Below are positions 18,225 through 27,555 of a stretch of 48,523 nucleotides of DNA, piece by piece; the stretch's first letter is position 1; every line of letters begins with the position of its first letter. The notes under the pieces were generated by a model. The model saw only the letters and a list, made by a program, of their open reading frames with translations, searched no databases and was not told the DNA's origin. The translations under genes and the position numbers were made by a program. The stretch spans positions 1 to 48,523 of the IMG/VR virus record IMGVR_UViG_3300044701_000568, one strand, 5' to 3'. This DNA is from a virus.

Positions 18225-21200
18225 TCACTGTTCCTCCCAAGTAATGCTGGCGAGTATGTTCCCGCGAGCTGCGTAATTAGTTCCCTGTAAGTATGTAGAC
18301 TTGGAAGAAGCACAGATATATAATGTCTCCTGAACATCGGTTAATGGGAAAGAAAGATAATCTTTATTGTAATCGAAGTATGGAGAAAGTTGATATTCTT
18401 CTCCAGAATTTGGAGAGAAAATAGTGGTTATAGTAGTTCCAGTTCCTGGAATTGGACTTCTTTGTTCAGTATCTGTTTCGATAGCAGACAATCTTGCCAA
18501 TGTAGAGGTTGGGAATGGTTGAGTCACACCACTCAAATCAGGATTTACTGGAGCTCCATTATCACCAGATGGTCCTCCCCATCTTCCCGCAATTAAGAAT
18601 TTTCCTCTGATGATAATCTCATCAATTGTTACTTCATATGCAGAAAAATAATACTTACCAGTATCTGAAGATCTATCCAAAATTCCTAGTGTAGTGAATG
18701 CCTGACCAGAAGTATCTCCTAGAACAGTATATCTAAACCATCCATATACTCTTTGTCCAGGTTGTAAATAATCTCCACCAGTAACTTGAATGCTTGCATC
18801 AGGAAGAAGAATTCTTTTACCTCTCTTTCCAATATTAATACCATTACTAGCACTAACTGCAAAACTACTTCCAACTCCAGGATTATCAAATGTCTGGAAC
18901 GCAGGAGTTTTAATTAATTCAACAGCTAAAGACTCAGAATCAGATGTAACACCAGTAGCGAGACGAGTTGGATAAATTTGAACTCTATTTCTCACGCCAT
19001 TAATTTCAGTTCTGCACTTAATTCCAACTAGTGGTTGAGGTCTTCTAACAACAAGACTGATACTGCCAGAAGTTGCATTGATAGTCCTAGTCAAATAAAG
19101 TTTTTTATTTACTGGATCCACAAACGATACTCTAACATCTTGATCTGTTGGATTTGTGGTGATGACTTTTGCATTCATATAATAATCACTAATTGGAGGT
19201 CTGTTGGCAGAAGAACCATTTCCAAAAAATTCAGTAGCACTTCCGTTAAATTGTAAATAAGGAGCATTTACATATCCAGATCCAGGAGTATTATCCTGAC
19301 CATTCCCTGCAAATGTATGCATTGCCCCTGCACCACTATGATTAATCTCATCGAATACGTATCTAGATCCGCCAATCTCCTTAAGAGTTTCCGAAGCATA
19401 TGAGAATAGTCTTACAGTTCCTCTATCTCCACCATCAATATAGTATGAAGCACCATACTTGGTTAACTGCTCTGATGTAGATCCATACCCAGACTCACTA
19501 TTAAGTCTACGATCTGCATTTAAATATCCATAAGCATTCTCATTGCCGCCTCCGTAACACATATATGTGATTGGAAGAGTAGCGTTACCAAGTGAAGCAA
19601 CCTTCAACTGGTTAGATGCTCTAAGGTGATGAACTCTCACCCATCTTGCTTCATTATTTTCTACTGGAACATAGGCTAAGAATGTTGCACCAACAGCACC
19701 ATACCAGGAGAATTCAATCTTATACATGGTTACTTTTGTTGGATCTAATTCCCAAATACTATTATAAGTTATTTGTTCATTTGTTGTTGGATCTAATACA
19801 TCAGATCCAGCTTTATTTGATAGAACATTATCACTGTAAACGACTTTAGTTGTTGTTCCGTTTAATTTTTCCTGACTCATTCTGGAGCGAGGAACTCTAT
19901 ACTCATAAACTTTATAATACTTAGGATCCACATTGAACCAAACCCAGTTCTTGTAAAGTCTCTTATTTACATAATTAATTTGTCCTTTAATATCGTCAGT
20001 ATTATTGAAAACAGAATCTATGTATCCAACAGAATTTGTTGCTGCTGACTGAGCAGGAGGATAAACGTATGGGAAAGCACCATCCACATATTGTTCTGGG
20101 AATCCTTCCTGTCCTGGTCTAGTTTCATCACTATATTGACGACCAGCATAGGTTCTTTCATCAGATGGAAGAACAAATACGGTTGGAGTTCTTAATGATA
20201 ATCCAAGATTTACTATCGTAGAATTCTCTCCAGATTCAGAACCAATCGCAGTTCCTAAAGAAACATCAGAACCATTCTGTCTAACTGCATCAAGATCAAA
20301 AACTTCAATATCTCCATATGCTTTCGTGGAATCACTTGCCCATGGATTTGTTGTGTTTCCTGATCCATAAATCTCTTCATTTCCTGGATATCTAGAAAAT
20401 CTTATATACTGATAAATGTTTTGTGATCCACTTACTGTCTCAACTCTTTGCTTTATGTCAAGTTGTCCAGTTGTGAATTCAGAAACATACCAAATACTGC
20501 CATCTTTAACAAGAGCAGAGGATCCAGTATCTCTCAAATCTACATTAACTCCATTTGTTTCAAAAGTAAATCCCTGACCAATTTGTAATAACTCTGCTCC
20601 TGCAGGAACTTTTACTTTTAAATATTTGGATGTATTGCCATCAATAAGATTGACAATTTCATAGTTAACTCTTGCTTTTAATAAAGAAGGATCAAATGCT
20701 GCTGCATGAACCATCACTAATCCATCTCTAAGAAGAGTTAACTCTCCAGCCGAAGATCCAGTTGGACTTGTTGGGATAGAAGAATAGTTAAAATCTGTAT
20801 CAAATTTACCGAGAGCTCTCAGTAAAATATTGTTTAAAAGATTGTCTACTGCGGAAGATGCTCCCGATTCTATAACACCAATACCAGTCGAAGGTATACC
20901 TAATGTAGTTCTAGAAACATAAGTGACACTTCCTATATCACCACCACGACTGATTGTAAGTGGCGTAGTTGTTCTTGTTGTATTTGGAGCATTTCCAGCA
21001 AAAATATCCTTAATGGCATCAAGGATAACATCATATCTTGCTATCTCATCATTTGCTGTTTTAGATCCAATTCCACTTTGGACATATAATGAAACAGTTC
21101 CAGGAACATTTGTATTAAAAAATCTTAATGTATTATAAACAGTAGAAGCATTTCCACCATACTTCAAATCATGTAGAATACCTTCAATAATAAGTCCAGA

Positions 21201-22058
21201 GTCCTTTCTACATTTTGGAGCATCTCCTGCTAAAGTTATACTTGTAGCAGCAAGTTCTTGTAAATATGGTTTGTTAGCCTCAAGTAATCTATACGCAACT
21301 GGATATGTTGGACTGGAAGTTTGGATTTGAGGAATACCAGTCCAAGCATAATCTTGATCTTGTGCCCCAGAAACAGATCCAAATGGAAGAGGATTGTCAC
21401 GAATAATTGATTGTGTTCTTCTTACAACAGTAAAATTATCGCCACGACCATCGTTTCTTGATTCAAAGTAATACCCATCAAATTTATCAAAGATGCCATA
21501 CTTTTTAATTGCTGGATTCTTAATTGCAACTCCAGTAGTAGCATTATCAGTAACAGTATATGGTGCTCTAGTTAGTTTAACACCAAAGGTAGCTGCAGAA
21601 ACACGGCCTGGTTGATACCTAAAGAAACGCTTTGAAGTTAGAATAGTGTATTCATCTGATGGTGCCTCAATCATAGCACCAGCTTCTTCTGCAATGTGAG
21701 TTAAACCCCAATCAGCATCTCCAATTAATCCCGCATACTTTGGTCTGAGAGTGACTCCATCACTTTGAAAAATTTCTGCAGAAGTAAATTGCTCTGGGAA
21801 CTGAGACCATTCTGTTGGGTTAACATCATATGTATTAACATCTGCGAATATACCTAAAGCAACTTCAGATCTAGGAATACCTAAGAGTGACAGAGCAACC
21901 TCAGACTGTTGCTTATTTTGTTCTTCAACCGGAATGGCAGTTTGATCGCTTGCAACAACAACTGGCACAGAATTTGCTGATGTCTGTTGACCAGGAGGAA
22001 CTGGAGCAGTTCTTCCAACTACAACAACAGCGGCATTATTATTTACACCTGTAGCCAT
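18225..22058 (-). CDS. Large virion structural protein
   Basis: 1277 residues, beta-rich and without membrane segments. Blocks shared with the 1787-residue neighbour include LSLLGIPRSEVALGIFADV (about 50-70), FRYQPGRVSAATFGVKL (about 150), VTMYKIEFSWYGAVGATFLA and YGASYYIDGGDRGT. It has a canonical late promoter TATAAATA at 22096-22103, 38 bases before the ATG, and a GAGG Shine-Dalgarno (TCGAGGAATAACC then ATG). It is followed after three bases by the paralogue. The length, late promoter and neighbours support a tail-fibre or baseplate role, which is inference. Confidence 0.82.
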   Translation of the reverse strand: MATGVNNNAAVVVVGRTAPVPPGQQTSANSVPVVVASDQTAIPVEEQNKQQSEVALSLLGIPRSEVALGIFADVNTYDVNPTEWSQFPEQFTSAEIFQSDGVTLRPKYAGLIGDADWGLTHIAEEAGAMIEAPSDEYTILTSKRFFRYQPGRVSAATFGVKLTRAPYTVTDNATTGVAIKNPAIKKYGIFDKFDGYYFESRNDGRGDNFTVVRRTQSIIRDNPLPFGSVSGAQDQDYAWTGIPQIQTSSPTYPVAYRLLEANKPYLQELAATSITLAGDAPKCRKDSGLIIEGILHDLKYGGNASTVYNTLRFFNTNVPGTVSLYVQSGIGSKTANDEIARYDVILDAIKDIFAGNAPNTTRTTTPLTISRGGDIGSVTYVSRTTLGIPSTGIGVIESGASSAVDNLLNNILLRALGKFDTDFNYSSIPTSPTGSSAGELTLLRDGLVMVHAAAFDPSLLKARVNYEIVNLIDGNTSKYLKVKVPAGAELLQIGQGFTFETNGVNVDLRDTGSSALVKDGSIWYVSEFTTGQLDIKQRVETVSGSQNIYQYIRFSRYPGNEEIYGSGNTTNPWASDSTKAYGDIEVFDLDAVRQNGSDVSLGTAIGSESGENSTIVNLGLSLRTPTVFVLPSDERTYAGRQYSDETRPGQEGFPEQYVDGAFPYVYPPAQSAATNSVGYIDSVFNNTDDIKGQINYVNKRLYKNWVWFNVDPKYYKVYEYRVPRSRMSQEKLNGTTTKVVYSDNVLSNKAGSDVLDPTTNEQITYNSIWELDPTKVTMYKIEFSWYGAVGATFLAYVPVENNEARWVRVHHLRASNQLKVASLGNATLPITYMCYGGGNENAYGYLNADRRLNSESGYGSTSEQLTKYGASYYIDGGDRGTVRLFSYASETLKEIGGSRYVFDEINHSGAGAMHTFAGNGQDNTPGSGYVNAPYLQFNGSATEFFGNGSSANRPPISDYYMNAKVITTNPTDQDVRVSFVDPVNKKLYLTRTINATSGSISLVVRRPQPLVGIKCRTEINGVRNRVQIYPTRLATGVTSDSESLAVELIKTPAFQTFDNPGVGSSFAVSASNGINIGKRGKRILLPDASIQVTGGDYLQPGQRVYGWFRYTVLGDTSGQAFTTLGILDRSSDTGKYYFSAYEVTIDEIIIRGKFLIAGRWGGPSGDNGAPVNPDLSGVTQPFPTSTLARLSAIETDTEQRSPIPGTGTTITTIFSPNSGEEYQLSPYFDYNKDYLSFPLTDVQETLYICASSKSTYLQGTNYAARGNILASITWEEQ

Positions 22059-22095
22059 GGTTATTCCTCGATGGTGATTACTAGTTCTCTTCTGT

Positions 22096-22103
22096 TATTT
22101 ATA
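22096..22103 (-). promoter_or_regulatory. T4-type late promoter TATAAATA
   Basis: Exact TATAAATA on the minus strand, 38 bases upstream of the 1277-residue structural gene, in the short spacer after the 1415-residue gene. Confidence 0.8.
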
Positions 22104-22104
22104 A

Positions 22105-25100
22105 TTAGAAACTAATACCAACTATACCTTTTGCGATAGTAAATGTGTTTCTAATAGAGGCATATCCATTGACTGCATTAGTTCCGACAGTGGTTAAAGT
22201 GCCAGTGGCAGCTCCAATAACACCCAATGAATCTTCGGATCTTGCCGAAAGAGTTAGCACATAAGTTGGTCCTGTAGTGACCGCCTTAGTAATGACTTCC
22301 CATATTAGAGTTCCAGTTGCTGTAACATTTGGATTGTAGGTGTGTGAACTGGATATTTTAATATAAGATCCTTGTGATACTGCATCATATAAAACTTTAG
22401 ATACAGTTAATTTATAATTACCCGACTGAACTTCTCCAGAAATAATTGTAAAATTGACATCAGATCCAACATCAACATATCTGATACCAAATGCTCGGTA
22501 TACATTATACTGATTTGGACCGGGAGGATTAGAAGCAATAATTGCATTTGCTCCCGCCTGACCGATATTAAATAAAACTTGACCAATAGTAGGGTCAGTA
22601 GTTGCCAATTGACCATTAATAATTCCAGAAGGTTGATACTGAATTACATCAACTCCATTCAATAATATAGGACTCAGGAAGTTAATAGTTTCTACACCTC
22701 CAGAAACAGAAACTGGTAACACTTGTGCTCTGATATTTACATTTGAAAGATCTACTCCAGAACCATTTTCAATATATTGTAATACTGGAGTGAAATTATC
22801 AGAAGCACCTTGTTGAACAATTAAATTGACGCCATTAAAATCGCTATCATAACTATCAGGAACAGGAATCCATTCGTCGGCAGGACCAAGAATCAAGTTG
22901 TTTAATACGTCAGTTTTACTTGCTCCATAAATTCTTAATCCGGTTCCACAATTTCTGATTGTGCATCCATTAACAGCGAGTACATTTGTCGAGTTGAGAA
23001 TTACTGGTCCAGGGAAATCTCGGAATACACAGCTAGATATGATAGTTGTATCTCCTTCATCAGCAACAATACAAGGAGTTGCAAATCTTTCAACATCAGC
23101 ACCATTGTAGAATACACAACTATCAATTGATAAGTTTTCGGATCCTCCTGCAACTAAAGCAGGACCAGCAGATTGTCTAATTTTAACATTAGTCATCCTA
23201 AAGAACTTACTATTAATTGCATTAATTACTGCATCATTAGTTTGCGTTTCTGTTCCAGTATCAAAGTTTGACAATGGACCAAGAACTTGGAATTTAGCAG
23301 ATCCATCAAATACAATGTCTCCAAGAGAGCAATCTAGAGCACCTTCTGTGCCAACGTCAGAACCATCAAAATTAATAGATTTAAGCATATTACCACGCTG
23401 TCCATCAGCTGATGAACTAGTATCGGTAATTCCCTCAGTATTCCAATATTGTCTATGTAATATAGTAGCATCTGCTAACCCTCTTAGAGTAAATCTATCT
23501 GGGATTACTAATTGTCTAATTAAATATGTTCCTCCAGGAATAACTAGGAAATCTCTTCCATTAAACTTAGCAGAATTGATTGCATTTTGTAATGGTTTAG
23601 TATCATCATGATACATGTAAACACTTTCTGTTCCGATGTTATTATAAAGAGTTACAACATTTTCATCCGGATCAGAAAGTGGTTCTTCCGACCATATAGC
23701 ACCTCTTAAAGTTACTTGATTTGTTGCCAGATTTATATTTAAAATATCCGAAGAAACAAATCCATGTCTATGCTGCCCTGGATAGTTTGGTGAATGTGGA
23801 ATATGGATTTCGTCTTCTCTAGGATTTGATGGGTTACTTCCAAATGAACCATCATCACCTCTTAAACTATTTGTTGTTACGTCATAACTACCGTAATCCT
23901 GATACTGGACGTTGTTTCCACCAGAAAAATACTTTGCACCAACAACCGCAATCAATTTAAAATTATCTCTATTCAATCCGCCAATAAGATCTGTTCTTGC
24001 ATTAAGAGCTGGTTGAAGATCAGATCCTGGGTCAGCAGCTGCAAATCTATATACCAAAACAGATTGGCGAGAATTTTGTCTCTGTAGTGCAATCGTGTTG
24101 TAATTTTCTTCGTTTAAATTATCTGGACTATTGTTAAATACAATTTGATTAGTTGATGGAACGGCACATCCAGAGACATCTCCAGTCTCAGTATCAAATA
24201 CAGCTGTAACATACACATAGCACCAACGATTGCCGGTTGGTAGAGGATTAGATGCAACGGTTGATTGTGGAGCAGGAACAGTTCCAAATTTAGTCGAGAG
24301 ATTTTGTGTGCTGCTTACACCATAAATTTTAACGTTATGATTTGGTTTAAATTTACTGGCGTCTGGAACTGTAACAACAACTCTAGACAATCCACTGATA
24401 TTTACGCTTGTAATTGCGCTGACATTATATCTATTTGGATCACCACTTGCTCCAAATTCTTCCGGAGCACCAAAGTCGGTTTCCGAAGGCAATAGCATAT
24501 TATTATAGTTTACACCATCATTTGTAAACTGCCATCTACCATCTGACTCACTCCATCTTAATGCTGTATCTAAAAGTGATCCTCGGTTTACTTGAATTAC
24601 AGCATCATCATCACCAAGACCAGATGGAATTTCGCTATCTGGTAAATCGGAATTCAATCTAATTAAATTAGTTCCAACAAATAGATCAGACAATCCAATT
24701 TTAGAACCATTAACATTAAGAGATCCTTCAATTACTAGGTCTCCTGTAAATGTGGATTGTCTCTTAGATTCTGATACATTTACAACAAAAGATGCGTTAG
24801 TATTTGCTCCCTGAACAATTGTTACAACATCACCATTCTTATAATTTCCATTACCCTGATTATTAATTGTTACACTACTAACTTGACCAGAATTTGTTGT
24901 AATATTAACGGTTAATCCAGATCCATTTGGTGATGTTGTTGATACAGCAGTTCCATTTGTATAACCAGATCCAGGAACTAAACTGTTTACCGCAACACTC
25001 TTTCCTTGATATGTTGCATTAGGAACATTGGATGATTTAATTACAAATGATGTTGCCGTGTTTATACTTTGAACTATGTAAATTCCATCTAGATGCGGAT

Positions 25101-26352
25101 TACTAGTGTTGAAAATTTTAACCCTATCACCAGCAAGATATTCATGCCCTGTTGCATTTACAGTAGCATTTCTAGTTCCATCGGGATTAACGGTAGATGA
25201 AACTACAATTGATTGAATATTTACTAATTGATATGCAGCATTATTTACATGTAAATTTTGAATACTATCAGTTACATCTCCAGTAGTAAAGTTTGGAGAT
25301 GTATTAATACCCTGATAAATTTCAGATCCTGGAACAGCAGCAGCAACATAATCAAAAGTTCCGCTAGAAGAATTATAACTTAAACTACCAGTGGCAGTAA
25401 ACAAACTGCGAATATCTTGTGTTGTGATACCTGCGTATGATAGTTGTCCTGTTCCAGTATCTAAATTGATACTACCCCAAGAATAAGCATTATCAGTTTC
25501 TGTTAAACCAGTGTTATTTGGATTACCTCCAACTGTGCTAAATCTCTGTCTAATCTGTGAATCTGATACACCAGTAAATCTAATTTGACCAGCATTAGTT
25601 CCAGTTGCACTATAACTTAGTGATCCATATCCAGACACATTAGAAACAGATACTGATTGTCTAATTTCTGTCTGTGTTATACCAGTATATTGAAATATTC
25701 CTGTCGATGCACTATAAGTAAGCGAACCAAATCCACCATTATTACTTGGACTTAATGCTGCACGAAAATCAGATCTCTTTGGACCAACGTATGTAAAGAC
25801 TCCAGAATTATTGTAAGAGAAGGAACCGTATCCAGTTGTCTCAGGATCTCCAGTTTGATTAGCAGTATTGTTTACGCTTAGATCATTGAATTCAATGGCA
25901 GAATCAGCAGAAATAGAAAGTATATTTCCAGAATCATTATAGTTAACAGTAATACCAGTGCCACCTTGAATTAAAGCCGCTACTCTATCATCAACTCTCT
26001 CATTAGTAAAATATAAATTAGTTCCTTCAGCAAGATCAAACGTAGTAAACTGAGAAAGATTAAACTCAGTTGCACCCTGAACTTCTAAATTTCCAGTGAT
26101 AAGAACATTTTTAAATGTTACATCAGATGTTGGAGAAATTGCTTGCGGAAGAGAAGTCCAGGATACCTGTGAACCACCATTAATGGCAGTAAGATACTGA
26201 CCTGTGTTACCATCACTTCCAGTACTATCAATGATAGATCCAGATACCTTCAGATCTTCGCCAGCTGGAATTGTTAGTCCAGTATTAGCAGTAACTTCTC
26301 TTGTTACTGCACCATCTAGCGAAGCTAAACTATTGACTTTAATAAGGGACAT
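22105..26352 (-). CDS. Tail-fibre-like protein with repeat modules and right-handed beta-helix
   Basis: 1415 residues. The N-terminus (MSLIKVNSLASLDGAV) and the following DVTFKNVLITGNLEVQG and TNLYFTNERVDDRVAALI segments are typical of phage fibres. Residues about 170-320 hold four or five repeats of about 35 residues of the form GYGSLSY...TGxIxYTGxTxxxIRQ. A Gly-rich module lies near 455-520. From about 900 onward a pectate-lyase-like beta-helix begins (DDTKPLQNAINSAKF, VIPGGTYLIRQLVIP) with stacked turns such as LSIDSCVFYNG, TTIISSCVFRDF and LAVNGCTIRNCG. Such folds in tail proteins often bind or cut surface polysaccharide. A TATAAATA late promoter lies 32 bases upstream of the ATG. Catalytic residues cannot be assigned. 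Confidence 0.85.
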   Translation of the reverse strand: MSLIKVNSLASLDGAVTREVTANTGLTIPAGEDLKVSGSIIDSTGSDGNTGQYLTAINGGSQVSWTSLPQAISPTSDVTFKNVLITGNLEVQGATEFNLSQFTTFDLAEGTNLYFTNERVDDRVAALIQGGTGITVNYNDSGNILSISADSAIEFNDLSVNNTANQTGDPETTGYGSFSYNNSGVFTYVGPKRSDFRAALSPSNNGGFGSLTYSASTGIFQYTGITQTEIRQSVSVSNVSGYGSLSYSATGTNAGQIRFTGVSDSQIRQRFSTVGGNPNNTGLTETDNAYSWGSINLDTGTGQLSYAGITTQDIRSLFTATGSLSYNSSSGTFDYVAAAVPGSEIYQGINTSPNFTTGDVTDSIQNLHVNNAAYQLVNIQSIVVSSTVNPDGTRNATVNATGHEYLAGDRVKIFNTSNPHLDGIYIVQSINTATSFVIKSSNVPNATYQGKSVAVNSLVPGSGYTNGTAVSTTSPNGSGLTVNITTNSGQVSSVTINNQGNGNYKNGDVVTIVQGANTNASFVVNVSESKRQSTFTGDLVIEGSLNVNGSKIGLSDLFVGTNLIRLNSDLPDSEIPSGLGDDDAVIQVNRGSLLDTALRWSESDGRWQFTNDGVNYNNMLLPSETDFGAPEEFGASGDPNRYNVSAITSVNISGLSRVVVTVPDASKFKPNHNVKIYGVSSTQNLSTKFGTVPAPQSTVASNPLPTGNRWCYVYVTAVFDTETGDVSGCAVPSTNQIVFNNSPDNLNEENYNTIALQRQNSRQSVLVYRFAAADPGSDLQPALNARTDLIGGLNRDNFKLIAVVGAKYFSGGNNVQYQDYGSYDVTTNSLRGDDGSFGSNPSNPREDEIHIPHSPNYPGQHRHGFVSSDILNINLATNQVTLRGAIWSEEPLSDPDENVVTLYNNIGTESVYMYHDDTKPLQNAINSAKFNGRDFLVIPGGTYLIRQLVIPDRFTLRGLADATILHRQYWNTEGITDTSSSADGQRGNMLKSINFDGSDVGTEGALDCSLGDIVFDGSAKFQVLGPLSNFDTGTETQTNDAVINAINSKFFRMTNVKIRQSAGPALVAGGSENLSIDSCVFYNGADVERFATPCIVADEGDTTIISSCVFRDFPGPVILNSTNVLAVNGCTIRNCGTGLRIYGASKTDVLNNLILGPADEWIPVPDSYDSDFNGVNLIVQQGASDNFTPVLQYIENGSGVDLSNVNIRAQVLPVSVSGGVETINFLSPILLNGVDVIQYQPSGIINGQLATTDPTIGQVLFNIGQAGANAIIASNPPGPNQYNVYRAFGIRYVDVGSDVNFTIISGEVQSGNYKLTVSKVLYDAVSQGSYIKISSSHTYNPNVTATGTLIWEVITKAVTTGPTYVLTLSARSEDSLGVIGAATGTLTTVGTNAVNGYASIRNTFTIAKGIVGISF
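25400..25845 (-). repeat. Tandem 35-residue repeats in tail-fibre-like gene
   Basis: Four to five degenerate units in the encoded protein, each with GYGSxSY, TGxxxYxGxT and a closing IRxxxS. The DNA copies are diverged, so these are old protein repeats and not recent duplications. Confidence 0.7.
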
Positions 26353-26383
26353 ATTCTTCCCGCAATATACTATTCCTTCTAGT

Positions 26384-26391
26384 TATTTATA
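26384..26391 (-). promoter_or_regulatory. T4-type late promoter TATAAATA
   Basis: Exact TATAAATA on the minus strand between tRNA-Gly and the tail-fibre-like gene, 32 bases before its ATG. It would start late structural RNA just after the tRNA. Confidence 0.8.
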
Positions 26392-26402
26392 AAGTCATTA
26401 TA

Positions 26403-26473
26403 AGCGGGTGACGGGGATCGAACCCGTGACAAGAGCTTGGAAGGCTCGCATGTTACCGCTACACCACACCCGC
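26403..26473 (-). tRNA. tRNA-Gly (anticodon UCC)
   Basis: A 71-base cloverleaf on the minus strand: acceptor GCGGGTG/CACCCGC, anticodon loop CTTCCAA giving UCC, T-loop GTTCGATCC, discriminator U as usual for tRNA-Gly. CCA is not encoded. It is probably transcribed from the promoter at 26741-26769. Confidence 0.95.
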
Positions 26474-26489
26474 AGAAAAGTCCGAAGAC

Positions 26490-26714
26490 TTAAGTATATT
26501 TCCTGTAAGCAGGAACACCATCAGGATCTAACCATTTGGTGTATTCAAAATCTTCAATTGCAGTTGACATTTGAAGAGAATTATCACATAGATACATGTC
26601 TTTATATCTATTCGTGTAAGAATTCATCTTCTGAATTCTAAAGTCTGGATGACCATTATCTAGTGTACCACATTCAACATAACGATAGGGGAATCTTTCA
26701 AGTAAGATTTTCAT
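26490..26714 (-). CDS. Small phage protein, unknown function
   Basis: 74 residues, basic and Tyr-rich. The C-terminal KWLDPDGVPAYRKYT resembles YWLDPNGVLWYPDY in the 134-residue protein two genes upstream. Its ATG overlaps the stop of the Phd/YefM-like gene (ATGA), the arrangement usual for antitoxin-toxin pairs, but I see no similarity to Doc, YoeB or RelE toxins. It ends 16 bases before tRNA-Gly. An internal promoter at 26741-26769 would transcribe it together with the tRNA. Confidence 0.7.
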   Translation of the reverse strand: MKILLERFPYRYVECGTLDNGHPDFRIQKMNSYTNRYKDMYLCDNSLQMSTAIEDFEYTKWLDPDGVPAYRKYT

Positions 26715-26905
26715 GGAGCATCATCGTGGTCTGTCATCATATCATACCACTCCTTGTCGGCAATGTCAAGAGCTGGAACGGCAGCAACTGCTCTACCATC
26801 AGGCATTCTGATCATAAAGTACTGCTTGTCCTTCTCTATCTTATCCATATACTCTTCAAAGTTTTCTTCAAACTCTTCTTGTGTAACTTCAATTACTTCG
26901 TTCAT
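26711..26905 (-). CDS. Phd/YefM-like antitoxin-family protein
   Basis: 64 residues. Residues 4-45 follow the Phd/YefM pattern: a short strand and helix (EVTQEEFEENFEEYMDKIEK), then a strand, turn and strand reading YFMIRMPDGRAVAAVPA, comparable to VVITxxGxPVAVLVP in the family. Phd/YefM proteins neutralise Doc or YoeB toxins and repress their own promoters through the N-terminal half. The acidic C-terminal tail here is short and no toxin partner is evident, so it may act on a host toxin or serve only as a regulator. The start has AGGA nine bases upstream. It overlaps the 134-residue gene by 17 bases and the 74-residue gene by four. Confidence 0.6.
   Translation of the reverse strand: MNEVIEVTQEEFEENFEEYMDKIEKDKQYFMIRMPDGRAVAAVPALDIADKEWYDMMTDHDDAP
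26741..26769 (-). promoter_or_regulatory. Sigma70-like promoter inside the Phd-like gene
   Basis: Minus strand TTGACA (26769-26764), 17-base spacer, TATGAT (26746-26741), within codons for LDIADKEWYDM. The predicted start near 26733 would serve the 74-residue gene and tRNA-Gly. Confidence 0.55.
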
Positions 26906-27293
26906 GTGTGATATCCTCGTAGTCCTGTAGTATTCCTCGTTTGAAATGTAATTTTAATCGTGGCCATGTTTCCCATGATCCTTTCCAATTTGCCACATGT
27001 ACTTCAACATATTTTGTAATTAAACAGGGAACATATCTACCATGTTGTCCGGTAGGAACCCATTCAAAGTTTAAAAACTTCATCTTGGGATCATATCTTG
27101 GATCGTCCTCTTCAATAATCTCAAATGTATTTGTTCCCCGATAATCAGGATACCATAGAACTCCATTTGGATCTAACCAATAGTCAGTCATTGTGCCACC
27201 AATACCATCTTCAATGTCTTTGGTTTGACACACTACATTTGTAAATTGCTCACCCAAATCATATGATGAGCGAAAATAATCAAACATTCCCAT
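26889..27293 (-). CDS. Conserved cyanophage protein, unknown function
   Basis: 134 residues beginning MGMFDYFRSSYDLG, a protein type I recognise as recurrent in T4-like cyanophages without assigned function. It is rich in Trp, Tyr and Asp (DYWLDPNGVLWYPDYRGT; FEWVPTGQHGRYVPCLITKY). No membrane helix or known catalytic motif is visible. It overlaps the thioredoxin-like gene by 14 bases upstream and the Phd-like gene by 17 bases downstream, so it belongs to one translationally compact operon. Confidence 0.82.
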   Translation of the reverse strand: MGMFDYFRSSYDLGEQFTNVVCQTKDIEDGIGGTMTDYWLDPNGVLWYPDYRGTNTFEIIEEDDPRYDPKMKFLNFEWVPTGQHGRYVPCLITKYVEVHVANWKGSWETWPRLKLHFKRGILQDYEDITHERSN

Positions 27294-27555
27294 GTTTCTC
27301 TACCGTAGCCCTCCAAAAATCAGATGTCATGTTATTAGATCCTTCAACCTTGGCAACAATGACACCATCAATTAAAGCAACTAAAGTTGGTGTGGCAACT
27401 ACACCACAATCATTGGCAAATTGCGTCCATTGATTTCCAACTTTAGCATTGGTGATGGTGATAACATTTTCCCAACCTTCAACTTTCTTTAGTTGTGTCT
27501 CAGCATACATGCATGGACGGCAACCTTCTTGAACAAACAAATGAATATCAGTCAT
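27280..27555 (-). CDS. Thioredoxin-like protein (CRPC)
   Basis: About 91 residues with a compact thioredoxin fold: a first strand (DIHLFVQEG), the redox motif C-R-P-C near residues 12-15, and the cis-proline loop VATPTLVAL about 45 residues later, followed by the last strand GVIVAKVEG. It should act as a cytoplasmic dithiol-disulfide carrier, perhaps feeding ribonucleotide reductase. The second of two adjacent ATG codons is chosen (GGAG seven bases upstream); the first is three bases earlier. It overlaps both neighbours. It is shorter than typical thioredoxin (about 105 residues). Confidence 0.85.
   Translation of the reverse strand: MTDIHLFVQEGCRPCMYAETQLKKVEGWENVITITNAKVGNQWTQFANDCGVVATPTLVALIDGVIVAKVEGSNNMTSDFWRATVEKHGNV

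Noticed and set aside
26490-26714. Doc, RelE or YoeB toxin next to the Phd-like gene
   Set aside because: No characteristic motif of any of these toxins; only the gene arrangement is suggestive.
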